In this document: positions 40,077 through 47,822 of the stretch, in pieces
How the letters are laid out: each line of letters begins with the position of its first letter
Numbering within the stretch: the first letter of the stretch is position 1
DNA from: Shewanella loihica PV-4
GTDB taxonomy: Bacteria > Pseudomonadota > Gammaproteobacteria > Enterobacterales > Shewanellaceae
DNA: 64,000 nucleotides
Direction of reading: 5' to 3'
Assembly (NCBI RefSeq): GCF_000016065.1
Contig: NC_009092.1
Coordinates: 620,001-684,000, forward strand
Program-made: the position numbers and the translations under genes
The notes under the pieces: generated by a model
Told to the model about the DNA's origin: nothing
Seen by the model: the letters and a program-made list of their open reading frames with translations, nothing else
Database searches by the model: none

Positions 40077-41414
40077 TTAAAGCCTATCCTTTAAGCCAAG
40101 GGTGATCTTCAGTCCGCCCAGCTGCTGGCTGTGCTCGAAGGCTAGGCTTATCTCATACTGCTCGGCAATATCCTTGACGATTGAGAGCCCAAGGCCATGG
40201 CCCATGATCGCCTCGTCTAGGCGCTTGCCCCTCTGGGTCAGCAGGCTGAGGGCCTCGTCGGCGACCCCCGGGCCATCATCTTCTATGGTCAGCAATATCT
40301 GCTCATCGGTTTGCGCCGTCGACACCGCCACCTTGCTGTCAGCCCACTTGAAGGCGTTATCCAGCAGGTTACCGATAAGCTCCATGCCATCTTCTCGGTG
40401 AATAGGCAGGCGGCTTAAGCGCTCGTCCAGGCTAAACTCGCAGGCGATCGCCTTGTGGCCGTGCACCTTGGTGAGGGTCTGGGCCAGATCCTGTAGATCT
40501 TTGGGTAGCTGCATCTGGGCCGCGGGCAGCATGTCGCCGGTAATTCGCGCCGCCGCCAACTTGCGCTCTATCATCTTGTGGATCTGATCCAGCTGGCTCT
40601 GCATGGCGCTGGCGGCCTCGGGATCTTTTAGTCCCAGCACCTCGACCTGCTGCTGCATCACCGCCAGCGGCGTCTTGAGGCCATGGCTGAGGTTGCCCAG
40701 GTTGTTGCGGCTGCGCTCCATCTGCTTGCTCGAGTATTGCAACAATTCGTTGTAGGTCTGGGCCAGGGGCGCCAGCTCTGGTGGGATCTTGCTGGTGTCC
40801 AGCGCGGTGATCTCCCCCTCTCTGAGCTTCATCAGCGCCCGCTGCATGTCGTTGATCGGTTTGAAGGATTGCCTCAGCAGAATGAAGATCCCCGCCACCA
40901 TGGTAAGCAGCATGGCCAGGTTGACCGACAGCTTAGTGCCATAGACCTGGGAGAATACCTGGCGGCCGATACTGAGATCCTGGGCGACCGTGAGCGTCGC
41001 CTGCACCTTGGCATCGGCGCTGCTTAGTCCCAGGGAGAGCAGTTGAATATCGTGATTCTGTGGCCCCTTGGTCTGCCATACCCGGGTCTGGCCCTTGGAG
41101 AGGGGTTCTATCTCCAGGCGTTGATCCCAAAGGGAGCGGGATCTCAGCTCGATATCTTTGAGGTTGAGTTGGTAGTAGCGCCCGGAATAGACGGGCTTGT
41201 AGAAGTTAGAGACCTGGTTGGGGTCTATGCTGATGTCGCCGTTGTCGAACTGAATCGCCAGTAACACCTGCTCTAAATCTTCTTCGAGGCGGTCGATGAT
41301 CGAGTCGTGAAATGCCTGACGCAACATGGACTCGAAGATGACGATCGCCACGAAGGTGGAGATGATGACTAAGGCCGACAGCCATAGGCTGAGCTTAGTG
41401 CGGATCGATATCAT
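40077..41414 (-). CDS. Sensor histidine kinase, PhoQ-like
   Basis: 445 residues. Membrane span about 8-28, periplasmic sensor about 30-155 with acidic patches (EEDLEQ, DNGDISIDPNQ), second span about 162-181, HAMP, then HisKA with phospho-accepting His244 in NLSHGLKTPL and an HATPase domain (NLLDNAFKWA, EDDGPGV, GHGLGLSIVKDIAEQY). The H-box and the TQRGKRLDEAIMGHGLG loop are of the PhoQ type. Its ATG overlaps the response-regulator stop by four bases. The signal is probably an envelope cue such as divalent cations or peptides; that is inferred from family only. Confidence 0.88.
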   Translation of the reverse strand: MISIRTKLSLWLSALVIISTFVAIVIFESMLRQAFHDSIIDRLEEDLEQVLLAIQFDNGDISIDPNQVSNFYKPVYSGRYYQLNLKDIELRSRSLWDQRLEIEPLSKGQTRVWQTKGPQNHDIQLLSLGLSSADAKVQATLTVAQDLSIGRQVFSQVYGTKLSVNLAMLLTMVAGIFILLRQSFKPINDMQRALMKLREGEITALDTSKIPPELAPLAQTYNELLQYSSKQMERSRNNLGNLSHGLKTPLAVMQQQVEVLGLKDPEAASAMQSQLDQIHKMIERKLAAARITGDMLPAAQMQLPKDLQDLAQTLTKVHGHKAIACEFSLDERLSRLPIHREDGMELIGNLLDNAFKWADSKVAVSTAQTDEQILLTIEDDGPGVADEALSLLTQRGKRLDEAIMGHGLGLSIVKDIAEQYEISLAFEHSQQLGGLKITLGLKDRL

Positions 41415-42085
41415 GGCTTGAGGCCGTGGAAGATGTAGCCCTGTCCCCTGCGGGTCTCGATGGCCGTCTTACCCAGCTTCTTACGCAGGTGGGTCACATA
41501 GACCTCCACCACGTTACTCTCCTTCTCGTCATCAAACTGATACAGCTTGTCGGTCAGCTGCGCCTTGGAGAGCAGTTTCTTGGGCGACATGAGGAAGATC
41601 TTCAGCAGGCGAAACTCCATGGCGGTGAGTTCGAACTGCTGCTCGCCAACGGTGACGCTCTGCTGGCTCTCGTCCAGGGTGACTCCCTCGAAGCTCAGCT
41701 CCTTGGTGGGGCTGTTGGTCTTGCCGTGGGCACGATTGATCAGGGCGTGAATGCGCGCCAGCAGCTCCTGGCTGTGGAAGGGCTTGCCCAGGTAATCGTC
41801 GGCGCCGGCGTTGAAGCCTTCGACCTTCTCGTGCCACTGGCTGCGGGCGGTGAGCATGATCACCGGCGTGTCTATGCCCTGGTTGCGCCAGGTCTCCAGC
41901 AGCTGCAGACCGTTGCCGTCGGGCAGGCCGATATCCAGGATGACACAATCATAATGGGTTTCTTTGATCAGGTAGTCGGCTTCGGCGGCTCTGTCGGTGA
42001 CATCTGTGACATAGCCGGCCTGCTTCAGCTGTTTGGCAAGCTCATCGACCAGTAGGGTGTTGTCTTCAACCAGCAGCAATTTCAT
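41411..42085 (-). CDS. OmpR-family response regulator, PhoP-like
   Basis: 224 residues. Receiver domain with acidic pocket (VEDN), phospho-acceptor Asp51 in VILDIGLPDG, conserved Thr (MLTARS) and Lys (LGKPF). The C-terminal winged-helix DNA-binding domain contains the recognition segment VVEVYVTHLRKKLG and the final wing ETRRGQGYIFHG. It is the cognate partner of the overlapping kinase gene. A PepSY gene follows upstream on the same strand. Confidence 0.9.
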   Translation of the reverse strand: MKLLLVEDNTLLVDELAKQLKQAGYVTDVTDRAAEADYLIKETHYDCVILDIGLPDGNGLQLLETWRNQGIDTPVIMLTARSQWHEKVEGFNAGADDYLGKPFHSQELLARIHALINRAHGKTNSPTKELSFEGVTLDESQQSVTVGEQQFELTAMEFRLLKIFLMSPKKLLSKAQLTDKLYQFDDEKESNVVEVYVTHLRKKLGKTAIETRRGQGYIFHGLKP

Positions 42086-42195
42086 CGTTTTTCTCTACCT
42101 TAGCGCGGCAGGCGCTTCTGTCTACATGGAGGTGGCCGAGTCGCATCGACCTGAATTGATAATACACTTTTTCACCCTAAGCGGATATTTCGGCG

Positions 42196-42534
42196 CTAGT
42201 TTTTGTGCGGTACGCAGGCCTGGGGCAGGGGCTTGTTGGTGCTGTGACGGCCGGTGGTGGCGTCGATATCCAGGGAGATCAGCTCGCCATTGGCCGATTT
42301 GATCTGCAGATCGTAGCGCCAGTGGCCCTGGGCATGAAACAGGTGGGCGTCCACCAGTTTGCCATCGCAGTAGGCCTGTACCTGGCTGAGGGTGAGATCG
42401 AGAGAGAGGATTTTGCCTTCGCTGACCAGCTCTTGAGCCTGGTTGTGCTCCAGTTCGATAACGGCGGTCGCGGCAGGACTGAGCAGTGAGCAGACACTAA
42501 GCAGTAAGGTGCTGATAACGGCGGTCGGTTTCAC
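42196..42534 (-). CDS. Small secreted PepSY-domain protein
   Basis: 112 residues. Signal peptide (STLLLSVCSLLSPAATA) and one PepSY domain (AQELVSEGKILSLDLTLSQVQ through GELISLDIDATTG). Such small periplasmic PepSY proteins are often encoded beside PhoPQ-type systems and may modulate the sensor or be its target. It is the first gene of the leftward PepSY-regulator-kinase unit, 110 bp before the regulator. Confidence 0.82.
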   Translation of the reverse strand: MKPTAVISTLLLSVCSLLSPAATAVIELEHNQAQELVSEGKILSLDLTLSQVQAYCDGKLVDAHLFHAQGHWRYDLQIKSANGELISLDIDATTGRHSTNKPLPQACVPHKN

Positions 42535-42546
42535 TGAGGCTGTCCT

Positions 42547-42578
42547 AAAAAAATGGCCTGACTAAGGAGTCAGGCCAC
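42547..42578 (-). terminator. Terminator after crp
   Basis: On the minus strand, TGGCCTGACT-cctt-AGTCAGGCCA followed by TTTTTTT, 38 bp after the crp stop. Perfect 10-bp stem. Confidence 0.93.
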
Positions 42579-42615
42579 TTTAACTAAGATCTATTAAATC
42601 TAACTTAATGTTAGC

Positions 42616-43251
42616 TTAGCGGGTACCGTAAACCACGATAGTTTTGCCGTGTGCTTGGATCAGATTCTGCTCTTCAAGCATCTTGAGGATACGGCCCACG
42701 GTTTCGCGAGAACAGCCCACGATCTGACCAATCTCTTGGCGAGTGATCTTGATCTGCATGCCGTCTGGATGGGTCATGGCGTCTGGTTGCTTAGCCAGGT
42801 GCAGTAGCGTCTGCGCGATACGACCGGCAACGTCCAGGAAGGCAAGATCGCCCACTTTCTGGCTGGTGCTTTGCAGACGGTAAGCCATCTGAGAAGAGAG
42901 CTTCATCAGGATCTCAGGGTTAACCTGGATCAGCTGCTTAAATTTCTTGTAAGAGATCTCAGCGATTTCACAGGCTTGCTTGGCACGAACCCAAGCGGTA
43001 CGCTCGGCTTGCTCTTCAAACAGACCCAATTCACCGATGAAGTCACCTTGGTTCAGGTAAGAGAGGATCATCTCTTTGCCTTCTTCATCTTTAATCAAGA
43101 CGGCAACAGAACCCTTCACTATGTAGTACAGCGTGTCAGAGTCTTCACCCGCATGGATCAGAGTGCTTTTGGCTGGGTACTTATGAATGTGACAGTGTGA
43201 TAAAAACCATTCCAACGTTGGATCAGGTTTAGGCTTACCAATCAGAGCCAT
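42616..43251 (-). CDS. crp: cAMP receptor protein
   Basis: 211 residues, nearly the same length as E. coli CRP. N-terminal cyclic-nucleotide domain with the phosphate-binding cassette [20 protein letters not shown], the central C-helix, and the C-terminal helix-turn-helix with recognition helix SRETVGRIL. It binds TGTGA-N6-TCACA sites. In Shewanella CRP is known to govern anaerobic respiration genes. Monocistronic, with a sigma-70 promoter at 43285-43314 and a strong terminator. Confidence 0.97.
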   Translation of the reverse strand: MALIGKPKPDPTLEWFLSHCHIHKYPAKSTLIHAGEDSDTLYYIVKGSVAVLIKDEEGKEMILSYLNQGDFIGELGLFEEQAERTAWVRAKQACEIAEISYKKFKQLIQVNPEILMKLSSQMAYRLQSTSQKVGDLAFLDVAGRIAQTLLHLAKQPDAMTHPDGMQIKITRQEIGQIVGCSRETVGRILKMLEEQNLIQAHGKTIVVYGTR

Positions 43252-43284
43252 GCCTATGTTCCTCGACTGATTAATGTAAATACA

Positions 43285-43314
43285 AGAATATGCTAAATAA
43301 GCAGATTACGTCAA
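43285..43314 (-). promoter_or_regulatory. Candidate crp promoter
   Basis: On the minus strand TTGACG (43314-43309), 18-bp spacer, TATTCT (43290-43285), about 35 bp before the crp ATG. Possible CRP half-sites (TGTGA) occur farther upstream near 43475 and 43525, so autoregulation is possible. The rest of 43315-43694 shows nothing else. Confidence 0.6.
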
Positions 43315-43694
43315 TTAGGGCCAAAAAACCTCGTCAGAGATCAAATTATTGCAATAAGTATGCAGCCGGTAACGTAATTTACTTTGCTGTCAATAGTGGG
43401 AGTTCATTTTGATACATTAGTAATATATGTCAACTAATACCGTAATCGGGCCAGTTTATTTGGCCGACAATGTTGCCCATATCACATCTGCCTAGGTGCT
43501 TATTGTCCGCCCAGGAGATAACACCTGTGATTTTCATGCAGTAAAACACGGTTTTTACTCGACTTGGCGGGGGGATTATTGATAGTGTTAGTCTCTGCGC
43601 CGCCGAATTTTATTCGGGCCTGGGCAGCTCAAAGTTGTGGCTATTTCGTGTCGCCCCCTAGGTGACATGAACTGGTGAAGGAGAGTCTTGAATC

Positions 43695-44474
43695 GTGACA
43701 AAGCATGTTTGGAAATTGGCCGCAGGCCTACTGGCCCTGTTTGCCGTGCAGCAGCCTGCCCTGGCATTTTCTGTGCCCGCTACCGAAGCGGCGGCGCCTG
43801 CCAGTAAGTTGGCCCATATTCAGCTAAAAGCCAGCCAAGGCGAGTCTGAGGCGCAATTTCTTCTCGGTTTGATGTATCTCTCCGGCCGTTTCGTTAGCCC
43901 GGATCCTCAGTTGGGTGCCAACTGGGTCGAACGCGCCGCCGAGACCGGCCACAAGAAGGCGGCCCAGACCATAGCGGATCTGGCCTTCGACGGTAAGATC
44001 ATTCCTCGTGACTTGGCCCTGGCCGAACGTTGGTATCTGAGCCTGGCGAGCGAGCAGGACAAGTGGGCCCAATTCCGTTTAGGTTTCATCTATGCCGCCG
44101 GTGGTAATGGTGTGGCGCGCAACTGTGGTAAGGCGGTCGATAACTTCATGGCGGTGGGCGATGAGATCTCCCTGGGCAACGTGGTGTGGATCCTCTCTAC
44201 CTGTCCCGAGGCCAAGTATCGTGACGGCGGTAAGGCCCTGGCCATTGGCAAGGGGCTGGTCGAGGCCAACAAGCAAGACCCGACTAACTTGGATAATCTG
44301 GCGGCAGCCTATGCCGAGATTGGCGATTACAGCTCGGCGGTGGATCTGCAGAAGCAGGCGATCAAGGCGCTCAAACAGACGGCCGAGTTCGATAAGTCAG
44401 ATGAATTTGAATTAAGGCTGGAAAACTATCGCCAGCAGAAGCCATACCGTGAAGTGGTACCGCTGTCACAGTAG
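43695..44474 (+). CDS. Secreted Sel1/TPR-repeat protein
   Basis: 259 residues; GTG start at 43695 after GAAGGAGAG. Signal peptide (LAAGLLALFAVQQPALAFS). Three Sel1-like repeats are visible (GESEAQFLLGLMYLSG, GHKKAAQTIADLAFDG, DKWAQFRLGFIYAAGG), followed by TPR-like helices (PTNLDNLAAAYAEIGDYSSAVDLQKQA). These helical repeats make a protein-binding surface. Periplasmic location is inferred; partner unknown. Two cysteines (NCGK and STCPE) could form a disulphide. Own terminator. Confidence 0.8.
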   Translation: MTKHVWKLAAGLLALFAVQQPALAFSVPATEAAAPASKLAHIQLKASQGESEAQFLLGLMYLSGRFVSPDPQLGANWVERAAETGHKKAAQTIADLAFDGKIIPRDLALAERWYLSLASEQDKWAQFRLGFIYAAGGNGVARNCGKAVDNFMAVGDEISLGNVVWILSTCPEAKYRDGGKALAIGKGLVEANKQDPTNLDNLAAAYAEIGDYSSAVDLQKQAIKALKQTAEFDKSDEFELRLENYRQQKPYREVVPLSQ

Positions 44475-44511
44475 CTCTTACGTCAGTAAATACCGGTTTC
44501 CTAAAGATTAA

Positions 44512-44537
44512 GACGTCGACTCGGGTCGGCGTTTTTT
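44512..44537 (+). terminator. Terminator after the Sel1 gene
   Basis: GACGTCGAC-tcg-GGTCGGCGTTTTTT. Stem with one G-T wobble and T-tract. Confidence 0.8.
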
Positions 44538-44810
44538 ATGTCTGAACGCTTTATGTTTGAAGTATTCGGCCTGAAATAGTTAGGACGGTAACGCAGGGAA
44601 ATTAATGCAGAGTGGCGTGCAAGAGGTGGTGTCGGGACGCTAGCATACTCGAGGAAGCAAACAGATCAAGATGGGGGAATTCACTCCCAAGAGTATACTA
44701 ACTATCAGTCTTTCGCCTGAAATCCCGATAGCCAGCATTGTATGTGAGCAGACTTAAATAAAGCTTAAGCGAATCTATCTCTGACTGAAGCGGGTGCGAG
44801 CGGTGAAAAT
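44538..44810. other. Noncoding gap between convergent Sel1 and prkB genes
   Basis: No gene or RNA recognised in about 270 bp; only a weak CTTAAG-type inverted repeat near 44755-44772 that might end prkB transcription. Confidence 0.4.
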
Positions 44811-45698
44811 TTATTCGCTATCCAGATCCAACAGGTGCTGACGCTTCTCCAGCAGATCCCGAATCAGCGGGGTAAGGATCAGCTCCATCGCCAGCGACAT
44901 CTTGCCGCCGGGCACCACCAGGGTGTTGATGCGCGACATGAAGGAGCCATCGATCATCTTCAGATAATAGGGGAAGTCGACGTTCTTGATGCCACGAAAA
45001 CGGATCACCACGAAGCTCTCATCCAGGCTGGGGATGGTCTTGGCGCTGAAGGGGTTAGAGGTGTCTACCGTAGGGACCCGCTGGAAGTTGATATGGGTGC
45101 GGGAGAACTGCGGCGTCATATGGTTGATATAGTCTTCCATGCTGCGCACGATAGAGCCCATCACCTTCTCGCGGCTGTGGCCTCTGTCTGAGGTATCGCG
45201 GATGATCTTCTGGATCCACTCCAGGTTAACTATGGGCACCATGCCGATCAGCAGGTCCACGTGCTGGGCCACGTCGCAGTCATCGGTTACCACGCCGCCG
45301 TGTAAGCCTTCGTAATAGAGCATGTCGGTGTTTTCCGGCAGCGGTCGCCACTGGGTGAAGGTGCCGGGCATCTGGTTGAAGGGCACGGCCTCGTCGAAGG
45401 TGTGCAGGTAGGAGCGGGTCTCGCCCTGACCTGTGGCGCTATAGTCGCTAAAGCACTGCTCCAGCTTGCCAAAATCGTTGGCCTCGGGGCCGAAATAGCT
45501 GATGTTGCGGTTCTCGTTCTGTGCCTGACGGATCTTCAGTTCCATCTCGGGACGCGTGTAGTGGTGAAAGCTGTCGCCCTCGATCATCGCGGCATTGATC
45601 CCCAACTGACGGAAGATATGGCTAAATGCTGTCGTGGTCGTCGTGGTGCCCGCTCCAGAGGAGCCGGTTACGGCAATAATGGGGTGTTTAGCAGACAT
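44811..45698 (-). CDS. prkB: Phosphoribulokinase-like protein (PrkB)
   Basis: 295 residues. P-loop kinase of the phosphoribulokinase/uridine-kinase family with the unusual P-loop VTGSSGAGTTTTT (Thr in place of the Walker Lys, as in proteobacterial class I PRKs), the substrate-binding EGDSFHHYTR, YYEGLHGG and RDTSDRGHS. No Rubisco or other Calvin-cycle gene is present here; E. coli prkB, next to yheU-yheT and crp, is likewise not linked to carbon fixation. The physiological role is uncertain. It is 83 bp downstream of yheU on the same strand. Confidence 0.9.
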   Translation of the reverse strand: MSAKHPIIAVTGSSGAGTTTTTTAFSHIFRQLGINAAMIEGDSFHHYTRPEMELKIRQAQNENRNISYFGPEANDFGKLEQCFSDYSATGQGETRSYLHTFDEAVPFNQMPGTFTQWRPLPENTDMLYYEGLHGGVVTDDCDVAQHVDLLIGMVPIVNLEWIQKIIRDTSDRGHSREKVMGSIVRSMEDYINHMTPQFSRTHINFQRVPTVDTSNPFSAKTIPSLDESFVVIRFRGIKNVDFPYYLKMIDGSFMSRINTLVVPGGKMSLAMELILTPLIRDLLEKRQHLLDLDSE

Positions 45699-45781
45699 TC
45701 TTTTACCTAAATAGCGCTAAGCTGATGCCCGATAACGGGCAATTGTGAACCAATAGTTATACGGCACGGATAACCTAAAGG

Positions 45782-46045
45782 TCAACAGGGCCCGTCATCT
45801 TGGCTCTGTTGTGTCAGGGTATCTTGCCGGTAGCGTATGGCGATAGATTCATCTTCTTCGCTGTATTCGACCACAAGTTCGCTGCGGGCCAACGCCTGGC
45901 GGCACTGTTTGATGGCGCGGGCCAAGGCCTCGCCATCCAGGCTGGCGAAGCTGCCATCCTCGGTCTGGGTGAAGAGAAACTCCTTGATCAGATTATCCAG
46001 GGTCTCGGCCGGCAGTTGCAGCAGGGATTGATAGGGGACCAGCAT
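45782..46045 (-). CDS. yheU: YheU-family small protein
   Basis: 87 residues, matching the UPF0270 pattern: MLVPYQSLLQLPAETLDNLI, the acidic middle EFLFTQTEDG and a helix ending ALARSELVVEYSEEDES. Small soluble protein of unknown role. It starts 2 bp after the yheT stop and is co-transcribed, as in E. coli. Confidence 0.9.
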   Translation of the reverse strand: MLVPYQSLLQLPAETLDNLIKEFLFTQTEDGSFASLDGEALARAIKQCRQALARSELVVEYSEEDESIAIRYRQDTLTQQSQDDGPC

Positions 46046-46047
46046 GG

Positions 46048-47031
46048 TTAAGCCTCCAGCAGAAAATGGACGATGCGCTGCTCCAGATAATATCTGGGTT
46101 TGAAGGGATGGCCGCCGTCGATAAAGCCAACGTGACCGCCCTGTGGGTGCAGCTCATAGGTGACCTGGGGCGAGAGCGCCTCCTGAGTCGGGATCACCTC
46201 ATCTGTCATGAAGGGATCGTCCTTGGCGTGGATCACCAGGGTCGGCTTAGCCACCTGACTCAGGTAGGGCAGACCACTAGCGCGCCGGTAATAGTCTTCG
46301 ACGCCATCGAAGCCGTGCAGCGGCGCGGTGACCCTGTCATCGAACAGATGAAAGGTGGTTAGGCTCTCCACCTCGGCCTGGGTCACCGGCATCTGGGCAC
46401 TCAGATCTGGCAGGGCCAGCTTGTCGCGCACCTTCTGTTGTAGCTGCTTGATGAGATAGCTCTGGTAGACCTTGGAGAAGCCGTGTCTGAGGCGCTTGGC
46501 GCAGGCGCCCAGCTGCAGCGGCGCCGAGATCACCACGGCGCGATCCACCAGGCTGTCACTGCCATGCTCGCCCATATATTTGGTCAGCACATTACCGCCC
46601 AGGCTGTAACCCACCGCCAGCAGCGGCGAGTCGGGATAGTCCCTTCGCAGCTGGCTGAGAGTGGTGTGCAGATCTTGCGTATCGCCGCTGTGATAGCTGC
46701 GGGCGAGACGATTGGTCACGCCAGAACAGCTGCGATGATGATGCACCAGGGCGGCAACCTTGTGGTCGTCCAGCAGAGTGAGCAGACGTCTGGCATAGTG
46801 AGAGTCGGCGCTGCCTTCCAGCCCATGCACCAGCACGACTATAGGCTCAATCTGTGTGGGTGCCGTCTGTGTGGGTTTAGCCAGCCAGTCGAGATCGATA
46901 AAGTCGCCGTCTTCCAGCTCCAGGCGCTGGCGAGTGAGGGCGGGCTTGTTCACCTTGGTCAGCACAGGCAGGATAGTTTGCACATGGGGATTTCTTGCCC
47001 ACCAGGGGGGCGTGAAGGTACGCTGGGTCAT
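46048..47031 (-). CDS. yheT: YheT-family alpha/beta hydrolase
   Basis: 327 residues. Start PWWARNPHVQTILP is the family's hallmark (UPF0017/COG0429). Oxyanion/lid segment VVLVHGLEGS, nucleophile serine in VGYSLGGNVLTKYMGE, Asp in IHAKDDPFM and His in HPQGGHVGFIDGG form the catalytic triad. Probable esterase or lipase-like enzyme with unknown substrate. First gene of the yheT-yheU-prkB unit. Confidence 0.9.
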   Translation of the reverse strand: MTQRTFTPPWWARNPHVQTILPVLTKVNKPALTRQRLELEDGDFIDLDWLAKPTQTAPTQIEPIVVLVHGLEGSADSHYARRLLTLLDDHKVAALVHHHRSCSGVTNRLARSYHSGDTQDLHTTLSQLRRDYPDSPLLAVGYSLGGNVLTKYMGEHGSDSLVDRAVVISAPLQLGACAKRLRHGFSKVYQSYLIKQLQQKVRDKLALPDLSAQMPVTQAEVESLTTFHLFDDRVTAPLHGFDGVEDYYRRASGLPYLSQVAKPTLVIHAKDDPFMTDEVIPTQEALSPQVTYELHPQGGHVGFIDGGHPFKPRYYLEQRIVHFLLEA

Positions 47032-47165
47032 AAATCGCTGTTGCCGAAAATTAAAACATGTGTTTAATTGTTAGTTATCTAGCTAGTGTAACATAGATTC
47101 GAGTCGCTCCTTGTTTTCGAAGGGAGCTCATGGAATATCGCTAATCACAGAGCACAGGGAATAAG

Positions 47166-47672
47166 ATGAATCGACGCACCTTTCTAACCACGGCCCTGGT
47201 GGGGACCGGCGCCCTGGCACTGGGGGTAAACCTGTATCACCCGCCGCAGGTGAGGGTGAGTGCATCTCTGGATCAGTCCCATCGCCTGCTGTTTAGCCTG
47301 CTGGTGCCCGTGTTTCTCGACGGCGCCTTGCCCCATACCCAGTCGCTGCGCGTGGCGGCGCAAAACCGCACCTTAGATGCCATAGTGGCGACCATGGATC
47401 TGCTGCCCGAGGAGTCCCGCGACGAGCTCGAGCAACTGCTGGAGCTGCTTGAGTCGCGCCTGGGACTGCTACTGCTTACCGGCAACATGACCCCCTTGCT
47501 GATGCGTCAACCCCAGGAGCTGGTGGCCATGCTGGAGGCCTGGCGGACGAGTTTTCTCGACCTTATGGTCACCGCCTTTCAGGGGCTGCGGGAGCTGGTG
47601 CTGGCAAGCTATTACAGCTGCCCCGAGCATTGGACACGATTAAATTACGAGAAGCCGCGGCTGTTTAATTGA
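47166..47672 (+). CDS. Tat-signal protein, probable small partner of the GMC oxidoreductase
   Basis: 168 residues with a twin-arginine signal at the extreme N-terminus (NRRTFLTTALVGTGALALG). After the signal come mainly helices with leucine-rich stretches (RDELEQLLELLESRLGLLLL); no cofactor motif is visible. It resembles the small Tat-dependent subunits that accompany FAD GMC dehydrogenases such as gluconate 2-dehydrogenase. The GMC gene 150 bp downstream has no signal of its own, so a hitch-hiker export complex is plausible (inference). Confidence 0.7.
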   Translation: MNRRTFLTTALVGTGALALGVNLYHPPQVRVSASLDQSHRLLFSLLVPVFLDGALPHTQSLRVAAQNRTLDAIVATMDLLPEESRDELEQLLELLESRLGLLLLTGNMTPLLMRQPQELVAMLEAWRTSFLDLMVTAFQGLRELVLASYYSCPEHWTRLNYEKPRLFN

Positions 47673-47725
47673 GAGCTATTTTTTTGAGAGCCTAAATCCT
47701 TGAGAGCTTGAGAGCCTAAGTCCTG

Positions 47726-47750
47726 AGATCTTAAGTCATTAAGATCTTTA
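47726..47750 (+). terminator. Hairpin between the Tat-protein gene and the GMC gene
   Basis: AGATCTTAA-gtca-TTAAGATCT, perfect 9-bp stem, then TTA. It lies amid short direct repeats of TTGAGAGC (47680-47720). Weak T-tail, so probably only partial termination. Confidence 0.5.
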
Positions 47751-47822
47751 GCCCAAGAGAAGCCGAGCGATTAGCCTCGGATAGATAAACACTGACCCCG
47801 ACAACGGGGCAAAGGAGCGCCA

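Noticed and set aside
42196..42489. 94-codon + strand frame over the PepSY gene
   Set aside because: Shadow of the minus-strand PepSY gene, which has a clear signal peptide and domain.
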